64,000 bases of DNA from Sinorhizobium sojae CCBAU 05684 (GCF_002288525.1 NZ_CP023067.1:3539001-3603000); one strand, 5' to 3'; counted from the stretch's first letter, positions 53,276 to 62,979 are shown. Program-made: numbers and translations. Notes: generated by a model not told the origin, from the sequence alone.

Positions 53276-54082
53276 TCAGGCCTTGGCGATGAGCGAGTCG
53301 ATCGCCTGTTTCAGTTTGGCAATGTCTTCCTCTCGCGACAACCGATGGTCGCCATCGCGGATCAGGGTCATCACCACATCGTCGGACGGCATGTGCTCCA
53401 TCAGCCTGAGCGCGTGCGTGTAGGGGACATCCGGATCGCGCATGCCCTGGAGAATGTGCACCGGGCAGCCGGTTTCGATCGGCCCGTTCATCACCCGGTT
53501 GTCTCGGCCGTCCTCGATGAGGGCGCGGGTGAAGATATTGGGCTCGGGACTGTATTCCGACGGCTCCTCGAAATAGCCTTGCTCGGCAAGGGACGCCTTT
53601 TCGGCTTCGGTGAGGTTGGGTTCGATCAGCTCGGCGGTGAAATCCGGGGCAGGGGCGATCAGCACGAGGCCGGCAACCCGCTGGCCCTCGCCGCGGCGCC
53701 GGAGTTCCTCGACAAGGCGGAGTGCGACCCAGGCGCCCATGGACGAGCCGATGAGGATCACGCGTCCGCTCGTCGCATGGTCGACGACTGCGAGGCCTTC
53801 CTCCAGCCAGCGCGAAATCGTGCCGTCCCTGAACTCGCCGCCGGAGGCGCCGTGGCCGGAATAATCGAATCGGATGCAATCGGCTCCGACGGCGCGGGCG
53901 TGGCGCTCCACCTCGACGGCCTTGGTGCCGGTCATGTCGGAGCGATAGCCGCCGAGCCAGATGAGGGCGGGAAACGCCGAAGCGGGTTCGGCGCGGAAGA
54001 TGCGCATGGCGATCACCCGCAACGAGGCGTCCTTGCCCACCTCCATCCGCGAGATTTCGGGTTCGATCGGCGTCGCTGACAT
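53276..54082 (-). CDS. Alpha/beta hydrolase
   Basis: The 268-residue protein has an alpha/beta hydrolase fold: [40 protein letters not shown], a nucleophile elbow GSSMGAW and a terminal [11 protein letters not shown] with the likely catalytic His. [18 protein letters not shown] supplies the Asp region. The pattern is close to ABHD10-type thio- or carboxyl esterases. The substrate is unknown. Confidence 0.86.
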   Translation of the reverse strand: MSATPIEPEISRMEVGKDASLRVIAMRIFRAEPASAFPALIWLGGYRSDMTGTKAVEVERHARAVGADCIRFDYSGHGASGGEFRDGTISRWLEEGLAVVDHATSGRVILIGSSMGAWVALRLVEELRRRGEGQRVAGLVLIAPAPDFTAELIEPNLTEAEKASLAEQGYFEEPSEYSPEPNIFTRALIEDGRDNRVMNGPIETGCPVHILQGMRDPDVPYTHALRLMEHMPSDDVVMTLIRDGDHRLSREEDIAKLKQAIDSLIAKA

Positions 54083-54273
54083 GGCACATCTCCCTTTGGA
54101 CCGCGATGCGCCGGGTCGATCGGACCCGGCCCGAACCGGAGCCGGGAGAAGGCGGAAAATCGCGCTCCCTTTTGCTCCGTCTCGCCCGAACGCATCCGCT
54201 TCGAGCGGATTTTCTTCTAAAACAGATTCGCCAACGCTTCGACAGGTGGTGATTTTCCCTGCGCACCATGCTA
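54083..54273. other. Divergent intergenic region, hydrolase / infC
   Basis: No gene seen; a GC-rich hairpin CCGGGTC...GACCCGG lies near 54112-54128. The infC promoter is at the right end. Confidence 0.4.
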
Positions 54274-54302
54274 TTGACTCTGGAGCCGCAATTCACACAT
54301 TG
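54274..54302 (+). promoter_or_regulatory. Candidate infC promoter
   Basis: TTGACT (54274-54279), 17-base spacer, ACATTG (54297-54302), a good -35 with a weak -10. It predicts an 84-base leader before infC. Confidence 0.45.
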
Positions 54303-54392
54303 CCGTCGGTGACTGTTTCAAGCGCATCGTTTGAAATCGCGCTGACCGTTTTTGCACCATTAGTACGTAAACAGCTCGAGGAGAGTACGACC

Positions 54393-54929
54393 ATTCGCAG
54401 ACCGTTCAAAGCGGACGCCCCAGTAAAAGAAGGGCCTCGCGCAAACAAGGAAATCCGGGTTCCCCGGGTCCAGCTCATCGATGCCGAAGGCCAGAACCAT
54501 GGCATCGTTCCGATCGACCAGGCGCTCCGAATGGCGGACGAGGCCGGTCTCGATCTGGTGGAGATCGCACCGAACTCTGATCCGCCGGTGTGCAAGATTC
54601 TCGATCTTGGGAAGCTGAAATACGCAAACCAGAAGAAGGCCGCCGAGGCGCGCAAGAAGCAGAAGATCGTCGAGATCAAGGAAATCAAGATGCGCCCGAA
54701 CATCGACACCCATGATTACGAGGTGAAGATGAAGGCCATGAACCGCTTCTTCGAGGAAGGCGACAAGGTCAAGGTGACGCTGAAGTTCCGCGGTCGCGAA
54801 ATGGCCCACCAGGAACTCGGCATGAAGCTTCTGATGCAGGTCAAGGACGACACCCAGGCGATCGCCAAGGTCGAAGCCGAGCCGAAGCTCGAAGGCCGGC
54901 AGATGATGATGGTGCTGGCGCCGAAGTGA
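54393..54929 (+). CDS. infC: Translation initiation factor IF-3 (AUU start)
   Basis: The 178-residue product is initiated at ATT 54393 (ATTCGCAGACCGTTCAAAGC): GAGGAG lies 9 bases upstream and no ATG/GTG/TTG fits. The protein then reads [20 protein letters not shown], with an N-terminal domain ([20 protein letters not shown]) and a C-terminal domain ([19 protein letters not shown]). IF-3 checks start codons and dissociates subunits. In E. coli infC also starts with AUU, which allows IF-3 to repress its own synthesis. Confidence 0.94.
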   Translation: MRRPFKADAPVKEGPRANKEIRVPRVQLIDAEGQNHGIVPIDQALRMADEAGLDLVEIAPNSDPPVCKILDLGKLKYANQKKAAEARKKQKIVEIKEIKMRPNIDTHDYEVKMKAMNRFFEEGDKVKVTLKFRGREMAHQELGMKLLMQVKDDTQAIAKVEAEPKLEGRQMMMVLAPK

Positions 54930-54951
54930 TCGGCGCCGATGCTTGTCGCGC

Positions 54952-55059
54952 GACAGCGCCGCGCGTCTTGATGGGATGCGCAAAGGTCGCGGTAGCACCT
55001 CGAACTGCTGCATGTCTTTGGCCTCGAATAGGGGGTCGATTTAACGAGGCATGCAGTTG
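54952..55059 (+). repeat. RIME-type palindromic repeat, copy 1 of a close pair
   Basis: GACAGCGCCGCGCGTCTTGA...ATGCGCAAAGGTCGCGGTAG, linker, CTGCATGTCTTTGGCCTCGA...GAGGCATGCAGTTG. It begins 23 bases after infC; both hairpin modules are present. The GCGTC stem is somewhat eroded. Confidence 0.8.
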
Positions 55060-55176
55060 AGCAGGAGCGAGATGATGAAGGCCGCCTCCGGGCGGCTTTT
55101 TCATGGGCTCCGACAGATTGGAGCGTGCGTTTACGGCGCTTCGAGCGCTTGTTCCGGCCGGGGGATCTGTGCCTGC

Positions 55177-55279
55177 CGCGCCGCGCCTCTTGTCGGGCGC
55201 AAATGTCGCTCCAGCACCTCAAATTACGGCATGTCCTCGTCCTTGAAATCACGGCCGATTTTAAGGAGACATGCAGTAG
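55177..55279 (+). repeat. RIME-type palindromic repeat, copy 2 of a close pair
   Basis: GCGCCGCGCCTCTTGTCGGG...CTCCAGCACCTCAAATTACG, GCATGTCCTCGTCCTTGAAA...TTTTAAGGAGACATGCAGTAG. It lies 117 bases after the first copy, in the same orientation. Together they fill most of the 504-base infC-rpmI gap. Confidence 0.8.
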
Positions 55280-55433
55280 CCCGGCTTCTTCTGCAGCCGG
55301 GTTGCGTTTTTCCGGAGGGGCGGGTATAAGCCCCCGTCCGAACGGTCCGGCAGGGCATGCCGTGGCCGTTCTTAACGCTGGAGACGGGCCCACGTCTGCC
55401 CGTTTCGACAACGAAGAACAATGGAGTAGCAAA

Positions 55434-55637
55434 ATGCCCAAGATGAAGACGAAATCGTCTGCCAAGAAGCGGTTCAAGATCACCGCCTCGGGCAAAGTCA
55501 AGGCGCAGGCTGCCGGCAAGCGCCACGGCATGATCAAGCGTACCAACAAGTTCATTCGCGACGCGCGCGGAACCATGGTTCTCGCCGAAGCAGATGGCAA
55601 GAAGGTCATCAAGAACTACCTGCCCAACGGTCTCTGA
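55434..55637 (+). CDS. rpmI: 50S ribosomal protein L35
   Basis: The 67-residue product [20 protein letters not shown], ..., [13 protein letters not shown] is a complete L35. ATGGAG near 55421 supplies the ribosome site. It forms the rpmI-rplT pair, here separated from infC by two RIME repeats instead of being tightly linked as in E. coli. Confidence 0.96.
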   Translation: MPKMKTKSSAKKRFKITASGKVKAQAAGKRHGMIKRTNKFIRDARGTMVLAEADGKKVIKNYLPNGL

Positions 55638-55673
55638 GACGTCAGGCATATTGGATACTAAGGAGATCATGAC

Positions 55674-56078
55674 ATGGCACGTGTAAAACGCGGCGTAACC
55701 GCCCACGCCAAGCACAAGAAGACGCTGAAGGCCGCCAAGGGCTTCTACGGCCGCCGCAAAAACACCATCCGCGCCGCCAAGGCTGCGGTGGACCGTTCCA
55801 AGCAGTACGCCTACCGCGACCGCAAGGTCAACAAGCGCAATTTCCGTGCGCTCTGGATCCAGCGCATCAACGCCGCCGTGCGCGAGCACGGGCTGACATA
55901 CGGCCGCTTCATCGACGGCCTGAACAAGGCCGGCATCGAGATCGACCGCAAGGTTCTCTCCGACATGGCGATCCATGAGACGGTTGCATTCACGGCGCTC
56001 GTCGAAGCCGCCAAGAAGGCGCTCGCCTATCTCAAGGAAGCCGGCACGGCAAACGAGTTTGAAAGCGCTGTCCGTTAA
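55674..56078 (+). CDS. rplT: 50S ribosomal protein L20
   Basis: The 134-residue product has the L20 pattern: [40 protein letters not shown] and [21 protein letters not shown]20 is an early 50S assembly protein and in enterobacteria represses its own operon. It starts 36 bases after rpmI. A structured region that may attenuate pheS follows immediately after its stop. Confidence 0.97.
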   Translation: MARVKRGVTAHAKHKKTLKAAKGFYGRRKNTIRAAKAAVDRSKQYAYRDRKVNKRNFRALWIQRINAAVREHGLTYGRFIDGLNKAGIEIDRKVLSDMAIHETVAFTALVEAAKKALAYLKEAGTANEFESAVR

Positions 56079-56079
56079 G

Positions 56080-56150
56080 CCAGCGTTTTCCCAAGACCGT
56101 TTCTAAAAATTGTTGGGAAACCCGCGCTGGCAGGGCTGGCGCGGGTTTTT
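56080..56150 (+). promoter_or_regulatory. rplT terminator with competing upstream structure (putative pheST attenuator)
   Basis: AACCCGCGC (56119-56127) pairs with GCGCGGGTT (56139-56147), with a T run at 56146-56150: a good terminator. An alternative helix pairs CCAGCG (56080-56085) with CGCTGG (56125-56130) and TTTCCCAA (56087-56094) with TTGGGAAA (56113-56120), which would sequester the terminator's left arm. No Phe-rich leader peptide is evident. Confidence 0.6.
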
Positions 56151-56241
56151 CTTATTCGGCGCATCGCCCGCGATTGATGCGATCGCACTGCTGAGAATTG
56201 AACCGATACACCGAACCATTCCCGCATCGAGGCAGGACAGA

Positions 56242-57324
56242 ATGAGCGAATTGGAAACATTGGAACGGAGATTGCTGGCGGAAATCGATGCCGCCGGCGA
56301 CGAAGGGGCGATCGAGGCGGTGCGCGTCGGCGCGCTCGGCAAGAAGGGTTCGATTTCCGAACTCCTGAAGACGCTCGGCACGATGAGCCCGGAAGAGCGC
56401 CAGACGCGCGGCGCCCGGATCAATGCGCTGAAGACCACTGTGACGGAGGCGATCTCCGCCCGCAAATCGGCTCTGAAGGATGCTGCGATTGCCGAGCGGC
56501 TGGCACGAGAGACGGTCGACATCAGCCTGCCCGTGCGCTCATCGCCGGCCGAGCGCGGCCGCATCCATCCGATCAGCCAGATCGTCGACGAGATCACCGC
56601 CATCTTCGGCGACATGGGCTTCTCGATCGCCGAAGGGCCGGACATCGAGACGGATTACTACAATTTCACCGCCCTGAACTTCCCGGAAGGCCATCCCGCC
56701 CGCGAGATGCACGACACCTTCTTCTTCGAGCCGGACGAGAAGGGCGAACGCAAGGTGCTGCGCACCCACACCTCGCCGGTGCAGGTGCGCACGATGGAGG
56801 CGCAGGAGCCGCCGATCCGCATCATCATCCCCGGCAAGACCTACCGACAGGATTCCGATGCCACCCATTCGCCGATGTTCCATCAGGTGGAGGGACTAGT
56901 GATCGACAAGACCGCGAACGTCGCCAACATGCGCTGGGTGCTGGAAGAATTCTGCAAGGCCTTCTTCGAGGTAGACCAGGTGACGATGCGCTTCCGCCCG
57001 TCCTTCTTCCCCTTTACCGAGCCTTCCTTCGAGGTCGACATCCAGTGCGACCGTTCCGGCCCGATCGTCAAGTTCGGCGAAGGCAAGGACTGGATGGAGA
57101 TTCTCGGCTGCGGCATGGTGCATCCGAACGTGCTGAAGGCCGGCGGGCTCGATCCGGACGAATATCAGGGCTTTGCCTGGGGCATGGGCCTCGACCGCAT
57201 TGCCATGCTGAAATATGGCATGCCGGACCTGCGCGACTTCTTCAATGCCGATGTCCGCTGGATGACCCATTACGGCTTCCGTCCGCTCGACATGCCGACG
57301 CTCTTCGGCGGCCTTTCGGCGTGA
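56242..57324 (+). CDS. pheS: Phenylalanine--tRNA ligase alpha subunit
   Basis: The 360-residue protein starts at ATG 56242 behind AGGCAGGACAG. It has an N-terminal coiled-coil helix ([20 protein letters not shown]), the class II synthetase motifs ([40 protein letters not shown]) and the C-terminal [19 protein letters not shown] motif 3. It pairs with PheT as an alpha2-beta2 enzyme. It is preceded by a potential attenuator and followed by two hairpins before pheT. Confidence 0.97.
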   Translation: MSELETLERRLLAEIDAAGDEGAIEAVRVGALGKKGSISELLKTLGTMSPEERQTRGARINALKTTVTEAISARKSALKDAAIAERLARETVDISLPVRSSPAERGRIHPISQIVDEITAIFGDMGFSIAEGPDIETDYYNFTALNFPEGHPAREMHDTFFFEPDEKGERKVLRTHTSPVQVRTMEAQEPPIRIIIPGKTYRQDSDATHSPMFHQVEGLVIDKTANVANMRWVLEEFCKAFFEVDQVTMRFRPSFFPFTEPSFEVDIQCDRSGPIVKFGEGKDWMEILGCGMVHPNVLKAGGLDPDEYQGFAWGMGLDRIAMLKYGMPDLRDFFNADVRWMTHYGFRPLDMPTLFGGLSA

Positions 57325-57343
57325 TCGCCCGCGCACGTTCTCT

Positions 57344-57441
57344 TAGGGCGGGATGCGCTCACAGACGTTCGCACTGCCCGCCCTATCGATTTGTATTACC
57401 GCATTTGTGCAACGTCAGGTGATCCCCCTGACTGCAAAATG
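57344..57441 (+). other. Two stem-loops in the pheS-pheT gap
   Basis: TAGGGCGGG (57344-57352) pairs with CCCGCCCTA (57376-57384). A second stem has GCATTT (57400-57405) opposite AAATGC (57436-57441), with TGCA and GTCAGG/CCTGAC inside. Neither is followed by a T run. The 138-base gap is long for cotranscribed pheST. The second stem resembles a worn RIME module. Confidence 0.55.
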
Positions 57442-57462
57442 CTCTAGGACACAGGTGAAATC

Positions 57463-59889
57463 ATGAAGTTCACGCTTTCCTGGCTGAAGGACCATCTGGA
57501 AACCGACGCCTCGCTCGAGGAAATCTGCGCCCGCCTGACGATGATCGGGCTCGAAGTGGAGGATGTCGACGACAAGGCCGCCTTCAAACCCTTCGTCATC
57601 GCCAGGGTCATCTCGGCCGAGCAGCACCCGAACGCCGACAAGTTGAGGGTGCTGAAGGTCGACACCGGCTCCGGCGAGCCGGTGCAGGTCGTCTGCGGCG
57701 CGCCGAACGCGCGTACCGGCCTCGTCGGCGCCTTTGCCGCCCCCGGCACCTATGTGCCCGGCATCGCGGTTACGCTCTCGGTGGGCAATATCCGCGGTGT
57801 CGAAAGCCGCGGCATGATGTGCTCGGAGAAGGAGCTTGAGATATCCGAGGACCATACCGGCATCATAGACCTGCCCGAAGACGCGCCGGTCGGCACGAGT
57901 TACGCGGTCTATGCGGGCCTCGACGACCCGGTCATCGAGATCAACCTGACGCCGAACCGGCCGGATTGCACCAGCGTCCACGGCATTGCCCGCGATCTCG
58001 CCGCCTCCGGCCTCGGCACCCTGAAGACGCGGCCGGCGCCGTCCTTCCCGGTCGAAGGCGAAACGCCGGTGAAGGTGCGACTCGACCTCGGCGAAGACAA
58101 ACATCTCTGCCCCGGCTTCGCGCTCCGCCTCGTGCGCGGCGTCAGGAACGGTTCCAGCCCCGCCTGGATGCGCCAGCGGCTGACCGCAATTGGCCTCAGG
58201 CCTATCAACGCGTTGGTCGACATCACCAACTATATGACCTTCGACCAGGGCCGCCCGCTGCACGTCTTCGATGCAGCCAAGGTCATCGGCAACCTCACGG
58301 TACGGCGGGCGAAGGAGGGCGAGAAAGTGCTCGCGCTCGACGGCCGCGAATATTCGCTCACGCCGGCCAATGTGGTGATCGCCGACGAGGACGACATCGA
58401 ATCGATCGGCGGCATCATGGGCGGCGAGCACTCCGGCTGCGACGAGGCGACCACCGACGTACTGATCGAATCGGCCCTCTGGGACCCGATGAACATCGCC
58501 AAGACAGGCCGCACCCTCGGCATCATCACCGATGCGCGCTACCGTTTCGAGCGCGGCGTCGACCCGGAATACATGGTGCCGGGCATTGAAAGGGCGACGG
58601 AACTGGTGCTGGAGCTCTGCGGCGGCACCGCGGCAAAGCTGGACGTCGTCGGCTACGAAGGCCATGAGCCGAAGCGCGTCGACTTCCCGATCTCGGAAGT
58701 GAAGCGCCTGACGGGTCTCGAGGTCTCCTCCGAAGAGAGCGTCTCGATCCTCGAGAAGCTGGGCTTCGGCGTCGAGGGCTCCGGCGAGCGCTTGAGCGTC
58801 ACCGTTCCCTCCTGGCGGCCGGACGTCGACGGCAAGGCGGATCTGGTTGAAGAAGTCATGCGCATCCATGGCGTCGACAACATCCTTGCCGCGCCGCTGC
58901 CGAGCCACAATGCCGTCAACGGCAAGATCCTGACGACGCTGCAGATCCGCACCCGGCAGGCGCGCCGCGCACTCGCCAGCCGCGGCATGCTGGAAGCGGT
59001 CACCTGGTCCTTCATCTCGGAGGAGCAAGCGAAGCACTTCGGCGGGGGCCAGCCGGCGCTGAAGCTTGCGAACCCGATCGCCGCGGACATGTCCGACATG
59101 CGACCCTCGCTGCTGCCGGGGCTTTTGACCGCCGCGCAGCGCAATGCCGACAAGGGCTATGGCGACGTCGCGGTGTTCGAGGTCTCCGGCACCTATGAGG
59201 GTGATACGCCCGAGGCGCAACGTCGCGTCGCCGGCGGCATCCGCCGTGGCACCGCCTCGCTCAACGGCGCCGGCCGGCTCTGGTCGAATGCGGCGAAGGG
59301 CGGCGGCAAGCCGGTCGACGTCTTCGATGCCAAGGCCGACGCCATTGCCGTGCTCGAAGCCTGCGGCGTGCCTATGGCCAATGTCCAGTTCGAAGCCGGC
59401 GGTCCCTCCTGGTATCATCCGGGCCGTTCGGCCACGATCAAGCTCGGTCCGAAGATTGTGCTCGGCGCCTTCGGCGAGTTCCACCCGAAGACGCTTGACG
59501 CCCTCGACGTCTCGGGCCCGCTTTGCGGCTTCGAGATCTATATCGATGCCATGCCGGAACCGAAGAGGAAGGCGACGCGCACGAAGCCAGCGCTGGAGCT
59601 TTCGCCCTTTCAGGCGGTCAAGCGAGACTTCGCCTTTGTCGTGGACAAGGCGGTCGAAGCGGCCGCGATCATCCGCGCCGCATCCGGGGCCGACCGCAAG
59701 CTAGTGACAGGTGTCAACGTCTTCGACGTCTTCGAAGGGACGTCGGTTGGCGAAGGCAAGAAGTCGGTGGCGATCGAAGTGACGATCCAGCCGCTCGAAC
59801 GGACGCTGACGGACGAGGATTTCGAGGAACTGACGTCCCGGATCGTCGCCAATGTCGCCAAATCCACCGGCGGCGTGCTCCGCGCCTGA
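57463..59889 (+). CDS. pheT: Phenylalanine--tRNA ligase beta subunit
   Basis: The 808-residue protein has the PheT order: a tRNA-binding domain ([20 protein letters not shown]), B3/B4 editing domains, B5 and a C-terminal ferredoxin-fold anticodon-binding domain ([18 protein letters not shown]-like, ending [17 protein letters not shown]-like). It edits Tyr-tRNA(Phe) and completes the synthetase with PheS. The length is normal. It ends the translation gene cluster. Confidence 0.97.
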   Translation: MKFTLSWLKDHLETDASLEEICARLTMIGLEVEDVDDKAAFKPFVIARVISAEQHPNADKLRVLKVDTGSGEPVQVVCGAPNARTGLVGAFAAPGTYVPGIAVTLSVGNIRGVESRGMMCSEKELEISEDHTGIIDLPEDAPVGTSYAVYAGLDDPVIEINLTPNRPDCTSVHGIARDLAASGLGTLKTRPAPSFPVEGETPVKVRLDLGEDKHLCPGFALRLVRGVRNGSSPAWMRQRLTAIGLRPINALVDITNYMTFDQGRPLHVFDAAKVIGNLTVRRAKEGEKVLALDGREYSLTPANVVIADEDDIESIGGIMGGEHSGCDEATTDVLIESALWDPMNIAKTGRTLGIITDARYRFERGVDPEYMVPGIERATELVLELCGGTAAKLDVVGYEGHEPKRVDFPISEVKRLTGLEVSSEESVSILEKLGFGVEGSGERLSVTVPSWRPDVDGKADLVEEVMRIHGVDNILAAPLPSHNAVNGKILTTLQIRTRQARRALASRGMLEAVTWSFISEEQAKHFGGGQPALKLANPIAADMSDMRPSLLPGLLTAAQRNADKGYGDVAVFEVSGTYEGDTPEAQRRVAGGIRRGTASLNGAGRLWSNAAKGGGKPVDVFDAKADAIAVLEACGVPMANVQFEAGGPSWYHPGRSATIKLGPKIVLGAFGEFHPKTLDALDVSGPLCGFEIYIDAMPEPKRKATRTKPALELSPFQAVKRDFAFVVDKAVEAAAIIRAASGADRKLVTGVNVFDVFEGTSVGEGKKSVAIEVTIQPLERTLTDEDFEELTSRIVANVAKSTGGVLRA

Positions 59890-59967
59890 AAGTTTGGTTG
59901 AAGGTGGGGCGGACCTCTGTTGTGTTCGCCCCCTCCCGCCTTCCGCCGTCTTTTCGTTTCGTGGCGA

Positions 59968-60441
59968 CTACCATGGCAGCGCGTGGGCGCCTGTCTTCGG
60001 GCTGTCGAGCAGGATGGTCGAGCGAAGGGTCTTGATCTCCGCCATATCCTCGAACTTGCTCCAGAGCAGGCGTTTGTAATCGGCGACATCCCGCACGGCG
60101 ATCTTCAGCAGGAAATCGAAGTCGCCCGCGACCGTATGGCACTCGACTACCTCCGGCATGCGGGAGACGAGTTCGATGAAGCGTTGCCCGACCTTGCTGG
60201 CTGTTCGCTCCAGGGTCACCTCGACAAAGGCCTGAAAACCGATCCCGAGCGCCTTTTGGTCCACCACGACCGTCTGGCGGATCACGCCGGACGCATAAAG
60301 GCGCGCCAGCCGCCGCGAGAGAGGTGCGGGTGAAAGCCCCACCTTCTCCGCCAGTTCGTTATTGCTCCGCGATGCGTCCTCGACCAGCAGGGCGATGATC
60401 CGCCGGTCGGTGGCATCCAGTTCCGTTCGTCCGCGTTCCAT
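59968..60441 (-). CDS. Lrp/AsnC family transcriptional regulator
   Basis: The 157-residue protein (ATG 60441, MERGRTELDATDRRIIALLV) has an N-terminal helix-turn-helix (ELAEKVGLSPAPLSRRLARL) and a C-terminal RAM/AsnC_trans_reg ligand domain (EVTLERTASKVGQRFIELVS, VVECHTVAGDFDFLLKIAVR). These regulators respond to amino acids and usually control divergent neighbours; the divergent gene here is an aromatic-type aminotransferase. Confidence 0.92.
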   Translation of the reverse strand: MERGRTELDATDRRIIALLVEDASRSNNELAEKVGLSPAPLSRRLARLYASGVIRQTVVVDQKALGIGFQAFVEVTLERTASKVGQRFIELVSRMPEVVECHTVAGDFDFLLKIAVRDVADYKRLLWSKFEDMAEIKTLRSTILLDSPKTGAHALPW

Positions 60442-60514
60442 CGAAAGCGACTCCGGTTCGTTTGAGCAAATGGAAGTAAGATACAATGCAGATGCAGGCA
60501 AAAATAACTAAATC

Positions 60515-60552
60515 CAATTTGCTGAAAAGACAAATTCATTGTCGAATTTGCG
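60515..60552. promoter_or_regulatory. Candidate Lrp-type operator region between divergent genes
   Basis: GACAAATTCATTGTC (60529-60543) is a short palindrome flanked by two AATTTGC direct copies at about 60516 and 60545. The A/T-rich block is in the 218-base gap between the Lrp-like and aminotransferase genes and stands out from the GC-rich surroundings. Confidence 0.45.
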
Positions 60553-60659
60553 TCCGGCCGGATTTAGAGAGGAGGCGGACAGGCGGCCGATGCGGCCTTG
60601 CCTTCGCGCCGCCCCGAGAGGACTATTCAAGTCCTTGAGTTTCTGGAGGGAATACCAGC

Positions 60660-61829
60660 ATGTTCGATACACTCGCCCGCCAACCAGACGATCCGTTGCT
60701 GGCCCTGATCGGCCTCTTCCGAAAGGACGAACGCCCTGGCAAAGTGGACCTCGGCGTCGGAGTCTATCGGGACGAAACCGGGCGCACGCCGATCTTCCGC
60801 GCCGTCAAGGCGGCGGAGAAGCGGCTCTTGGAGGCACAGGATACGAAGGCCTATGTCGGTCCGGAAGGCGATCTGGTCTTTCTCGATCATCTCTGGGCGC
60901 TCGTCGGCGGCGACACCGTCGAGCGGAGCCATGTGGCGGGCGTGCAGACGCCCGGCGGCTCGGGAGCGCTTCGGCTGGCGGCGGATCTCATTCATCGCAT
61001 GGGTGGTCGGAGGATATGGCTGGGCTTGCCGAGCTGGCCGAACCATGCGCCGATCTTCAAGGCGGCCGGACTCGAAATCGCGACCTATGACTTTTTCGAC
61101 ATTCCCTCGCAGTCGGTCCTCTTCGACAATGTCGTCAGGGCGTTCGAAGGGGCGGCGGCCGGCGACGCGGTGCTCCTTCATGCGAGCTGCCACAACCCGA
61201 CCGGCGGCGTGCTGAGCCAGCCGCAATGGTTGGAGATCGCCGCTCTTGCCGCCGAGCGCGGCCTGTTGCCGCTCTTCGATCTTGCCTATCAGGGATTCGG
61301 TCGCGGCGCCGATCCGGACGTCGCCGGTCTCAGGCACCTTTTGACCGTCGTTCCCGAAGCGCTCGTCGCCGTCTCCTGCTCGAAATCCTTCGGGCTCTAC
61401 CGCGAGCGCACCGGAGCGATCTTCGCGCCAACCACCTCGCCGGCGGCCGCCGACACGGTGCGCTCCAATCTCGCCGGCCTTGCCCGTACCAGCTATTCGA
61501 TGCCGCCGGATCACGGCGCCGCGGTCGTGCGTACGATCCTCTCCGACCCGGCGCTCGCCCGCGACTGGGCGGAAGAACTGGAAGGCATGCGCCAGCGCAT
61601 GACCGGCATCCGCCGGGCGCTTGCCGAGGGGCTCAGGTCTCGCTGGCAGAACCTGGGCGCGATCGCCGACCAGGAGGGCATGTTCTCCATGCTGCCCTTG
61701 ACGGAAGCGGAGGTGATGCGTCTGCGGACGGAACACGGCATCTATATGCCTGGCTCCGGCCGCATCAATATTGCCGGGTTGAAGACCGCGGAAGTCGACG
61801 ATGTCGTCGGCAAGTTCATGAGCCTCTGA
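60660..61829 (+). CDS. Aromatic/aspartate-type aminotransferase (class I)
   Basis: The 389-residue protein has the class I aminotransferase pattern: KVDLGVGVYRDETGRTPIFR, VQTPGGSGALRLAADLIHRM, LLHASCHNPTGGVLSQPQW, and the PLP lysine in SCSKSFGLYRERTGAI (Lys242). This is the group of tyrosine and aspartate aminotransferases (TyrB/AspC/TatA). Because of the divergent Lrp-type regulator I favour aromatic amino acids, but aspartate is possible. Confidence 0.9.
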   Translation: MFDTLARQPDDPLLALIGLFRKDERPGKVDLGVGVYRDETGRTPIFRAVKAAEKRLLEAQDTKAYVGPEGDLVFLDHLWALVGGDTVERSHVAGVQTPGGSGALRLAADLIHRMGGRRIWLGLPSWPNHAPIFKAAGLEIATYDFFDIPSQSVLFDNVVRAFEGAAAGDAVLLHASCHNPTGGVLSQPQWLEIAALAAERGLLPLFDLAYQGFGRGADPDVAGLRHLLTVVPEALVAVSCSKSFGLYRERTGAIFAPTTSPAAADTVRSNLAGLARTSYSMPPDHGAAVVRTILSDPALARDWAEELEGMRQRMTGIRRALAEGLRSRWQNLGAIADQEGMFSMLPLTEAEVMRLRTEHGIYMPGSGRINIAGLKTAEVDDVVGKFMSL

Positions 61830-61843
61830 GCGGTTGCGCCTGC

Positions 61844-62479
61844 ATGGGAACCCTGGACAAGACAGCTGCCGACGCCGTGGCGGTGGACCGCCACCGGCTT
61901 TACGAGGACCTGCTCGCTATCCTGACCGGTGCTCTTGTCGTGTCGCTCGGCGTGGTGATCTACAGCAAGGCGGTGCTGCTGACCGGCAGCACCGCCGGGC
62001 TGGCGCTGCTTCTGCAATACGCGACCGGCTCAAGCTTCTGGCTGATGTTCTCGCTCGTCAACCTGCCCTTCTACCTGCTCGCGATCAAACGGCTCGGCTG
62101 GCTCTTCGCGCTCAGAACCTTCGTCGCCGTCAGTCTCGTCTCGCTCTTCACCCGCCTGACGGCCGGGTGGGTCGAGTTCGCCCGGCTCGATCCGGTCTAC
62201 GCCACCATCGCCGGCGGCGCCTTGATGGGAATGGGCCTGCTCATCCTCTTCAGACACCGCACCGGCCTTGGTGGCATCAACATCCTCGCGATTTACTTGC
62301 AGGAAAGATGCGGTATCCGCGCCGGCTATTTCCAGCTCGGCGTCGATCTGGCGATCCTCACGGCCGCCGCCTTCGTCCTGCCGCCGGCAAACCTTGCCCT
62401 CTCCATCGTCGGTGCAACGGTGGTGAACCTCATGCTGGCGATCAACCACAAGCCCGGCCGCTATGTCGGTGTGACTTGA
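61844..62479 (+). CDS. YitT family membrane protein
   Basis: The 211-residue protein has five to six helices and the DUF161 pattern: VSLGVVIYSKAVLLTGSTAG, LLFRHRTGLGGINILAIYLQ and LSIVGATVVNLMLAINHKPG. The function is unknown. It starts 14 bases after the aminotransferase stop and is likely in the same transcript. Confidence 0.87.
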   Translation: MGTLDKTAADAVAVDRHRLYEDLLAILTGALVVSLGVVIYSKAVLLTGSTAGLALLLQYATGSSFWLMFSLVNLPFYLLAIKRLGWLFALRTFVAVSLVSLFTRLTAGWVEFARLDPVYATIAGGALMGMGLLILFRHRTGLGGINILAIYLQERCGIRAGYFQLGVDLAILTAAAFVLPPANLALSIVGATVVNLMLAINHKPGRYVGVT

Positions 62480-62518
62480 TTTTGCGGCCCTTTTCTCTTG
62501 CCTTCCCCACCGCTACCG

Positions 62519-62600
62519 CTTCATTTATGGACAAAGTCACGCCACGACTCAAAGTGCTATAGCGGCCTTTGCGCGTGTGATAGGACGCGCGGCACTGTGG
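62519..62600 (-). repeat. RIME-type repeat, truncated inverted copy
   Basis: Remnant TTCATTTATGGACAAAGTCAC, then CTCAAAGTGCTATAGCGGCC and TTTGCGCGTGTGATAGGACG with CGCGGCACTGTGG. It retains the GCGTC module and has a decayed A/T-rich module. It lies just upstream of the ArsC-like gene. Confidence 0.7.
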
Positions 62601-62622
62601 CGTACAGCGCAATGAAGAGGTT

Positions 62623-62979
62623 ATGGCAATGGTGGTCACGATCTACGGCATCAAGAACTGCGACACGATGAAGAAGGCGCGGAGCTGGCTCGATGGCCGC
62701 GGGACCGTCTACCGGTTCCATGACTACAAGGCCGAGGGAATCGACCGCAGCCAACTCGAGCGCTGGTGCGCGGAGCTTGGCTGGGAGACGGTGCTGAACC
62801 GTGGCGGCACGACCTTCCGCAAGCTCGACGACGCCGAGAAGCAGGAGCTGACGGCGGACAAGGCAATCGCGCTGATGCAGAAGCAGCCGTCGATGATCAA
62901 GCGCCCGGTGCTGGAGGTGGAAGGCAAGCTGCTTGTCGGTTTCAAGCCGGAACTCTACGAAGCCCAGTTCGGGGCATGA
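62623..62979 (+). CDS. ArsC/Spx-family (YffB-like) protein
   Basis: The 118-residue protein has the thioredoxin-like ArsC family start VTIYGIKNCDTMKKARSWLD and HDYKAEGIDRSQLERWC, then PSMIKRPVLEVEGKLLVGFK. Only one Cys is at the active site (NCDTM), typical of the YffB/Spx-like subgroup and not of arsenate reductase. The role is unknown; no arsenic genes are nearby. The ATG at 62623 follows AAGAGG. Confidence 0.86.
   Translation: MAMVVTIYGIKNCDTMKKARSWLDGRGTVYRFHDYKAEGIDRSQLERWCAELGWETVLNRGGTTFRKLDDAEKQELTADKAIALMQKQPSMIKRPVLEVEGKLLVGFKPELYEAQFGA

Noticed and set aside
57415-59484. 689-residue minus-strand open frame opposite pheT
   Set aside because: Shadow of pheT; no motif and implausible composition.
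62623-62979. Arsenate reductase
   Set aside because: The fold is of the ArsC family, but the active site and lack of ars neighbours fit the YffB/Spx-like branch of unknown function.
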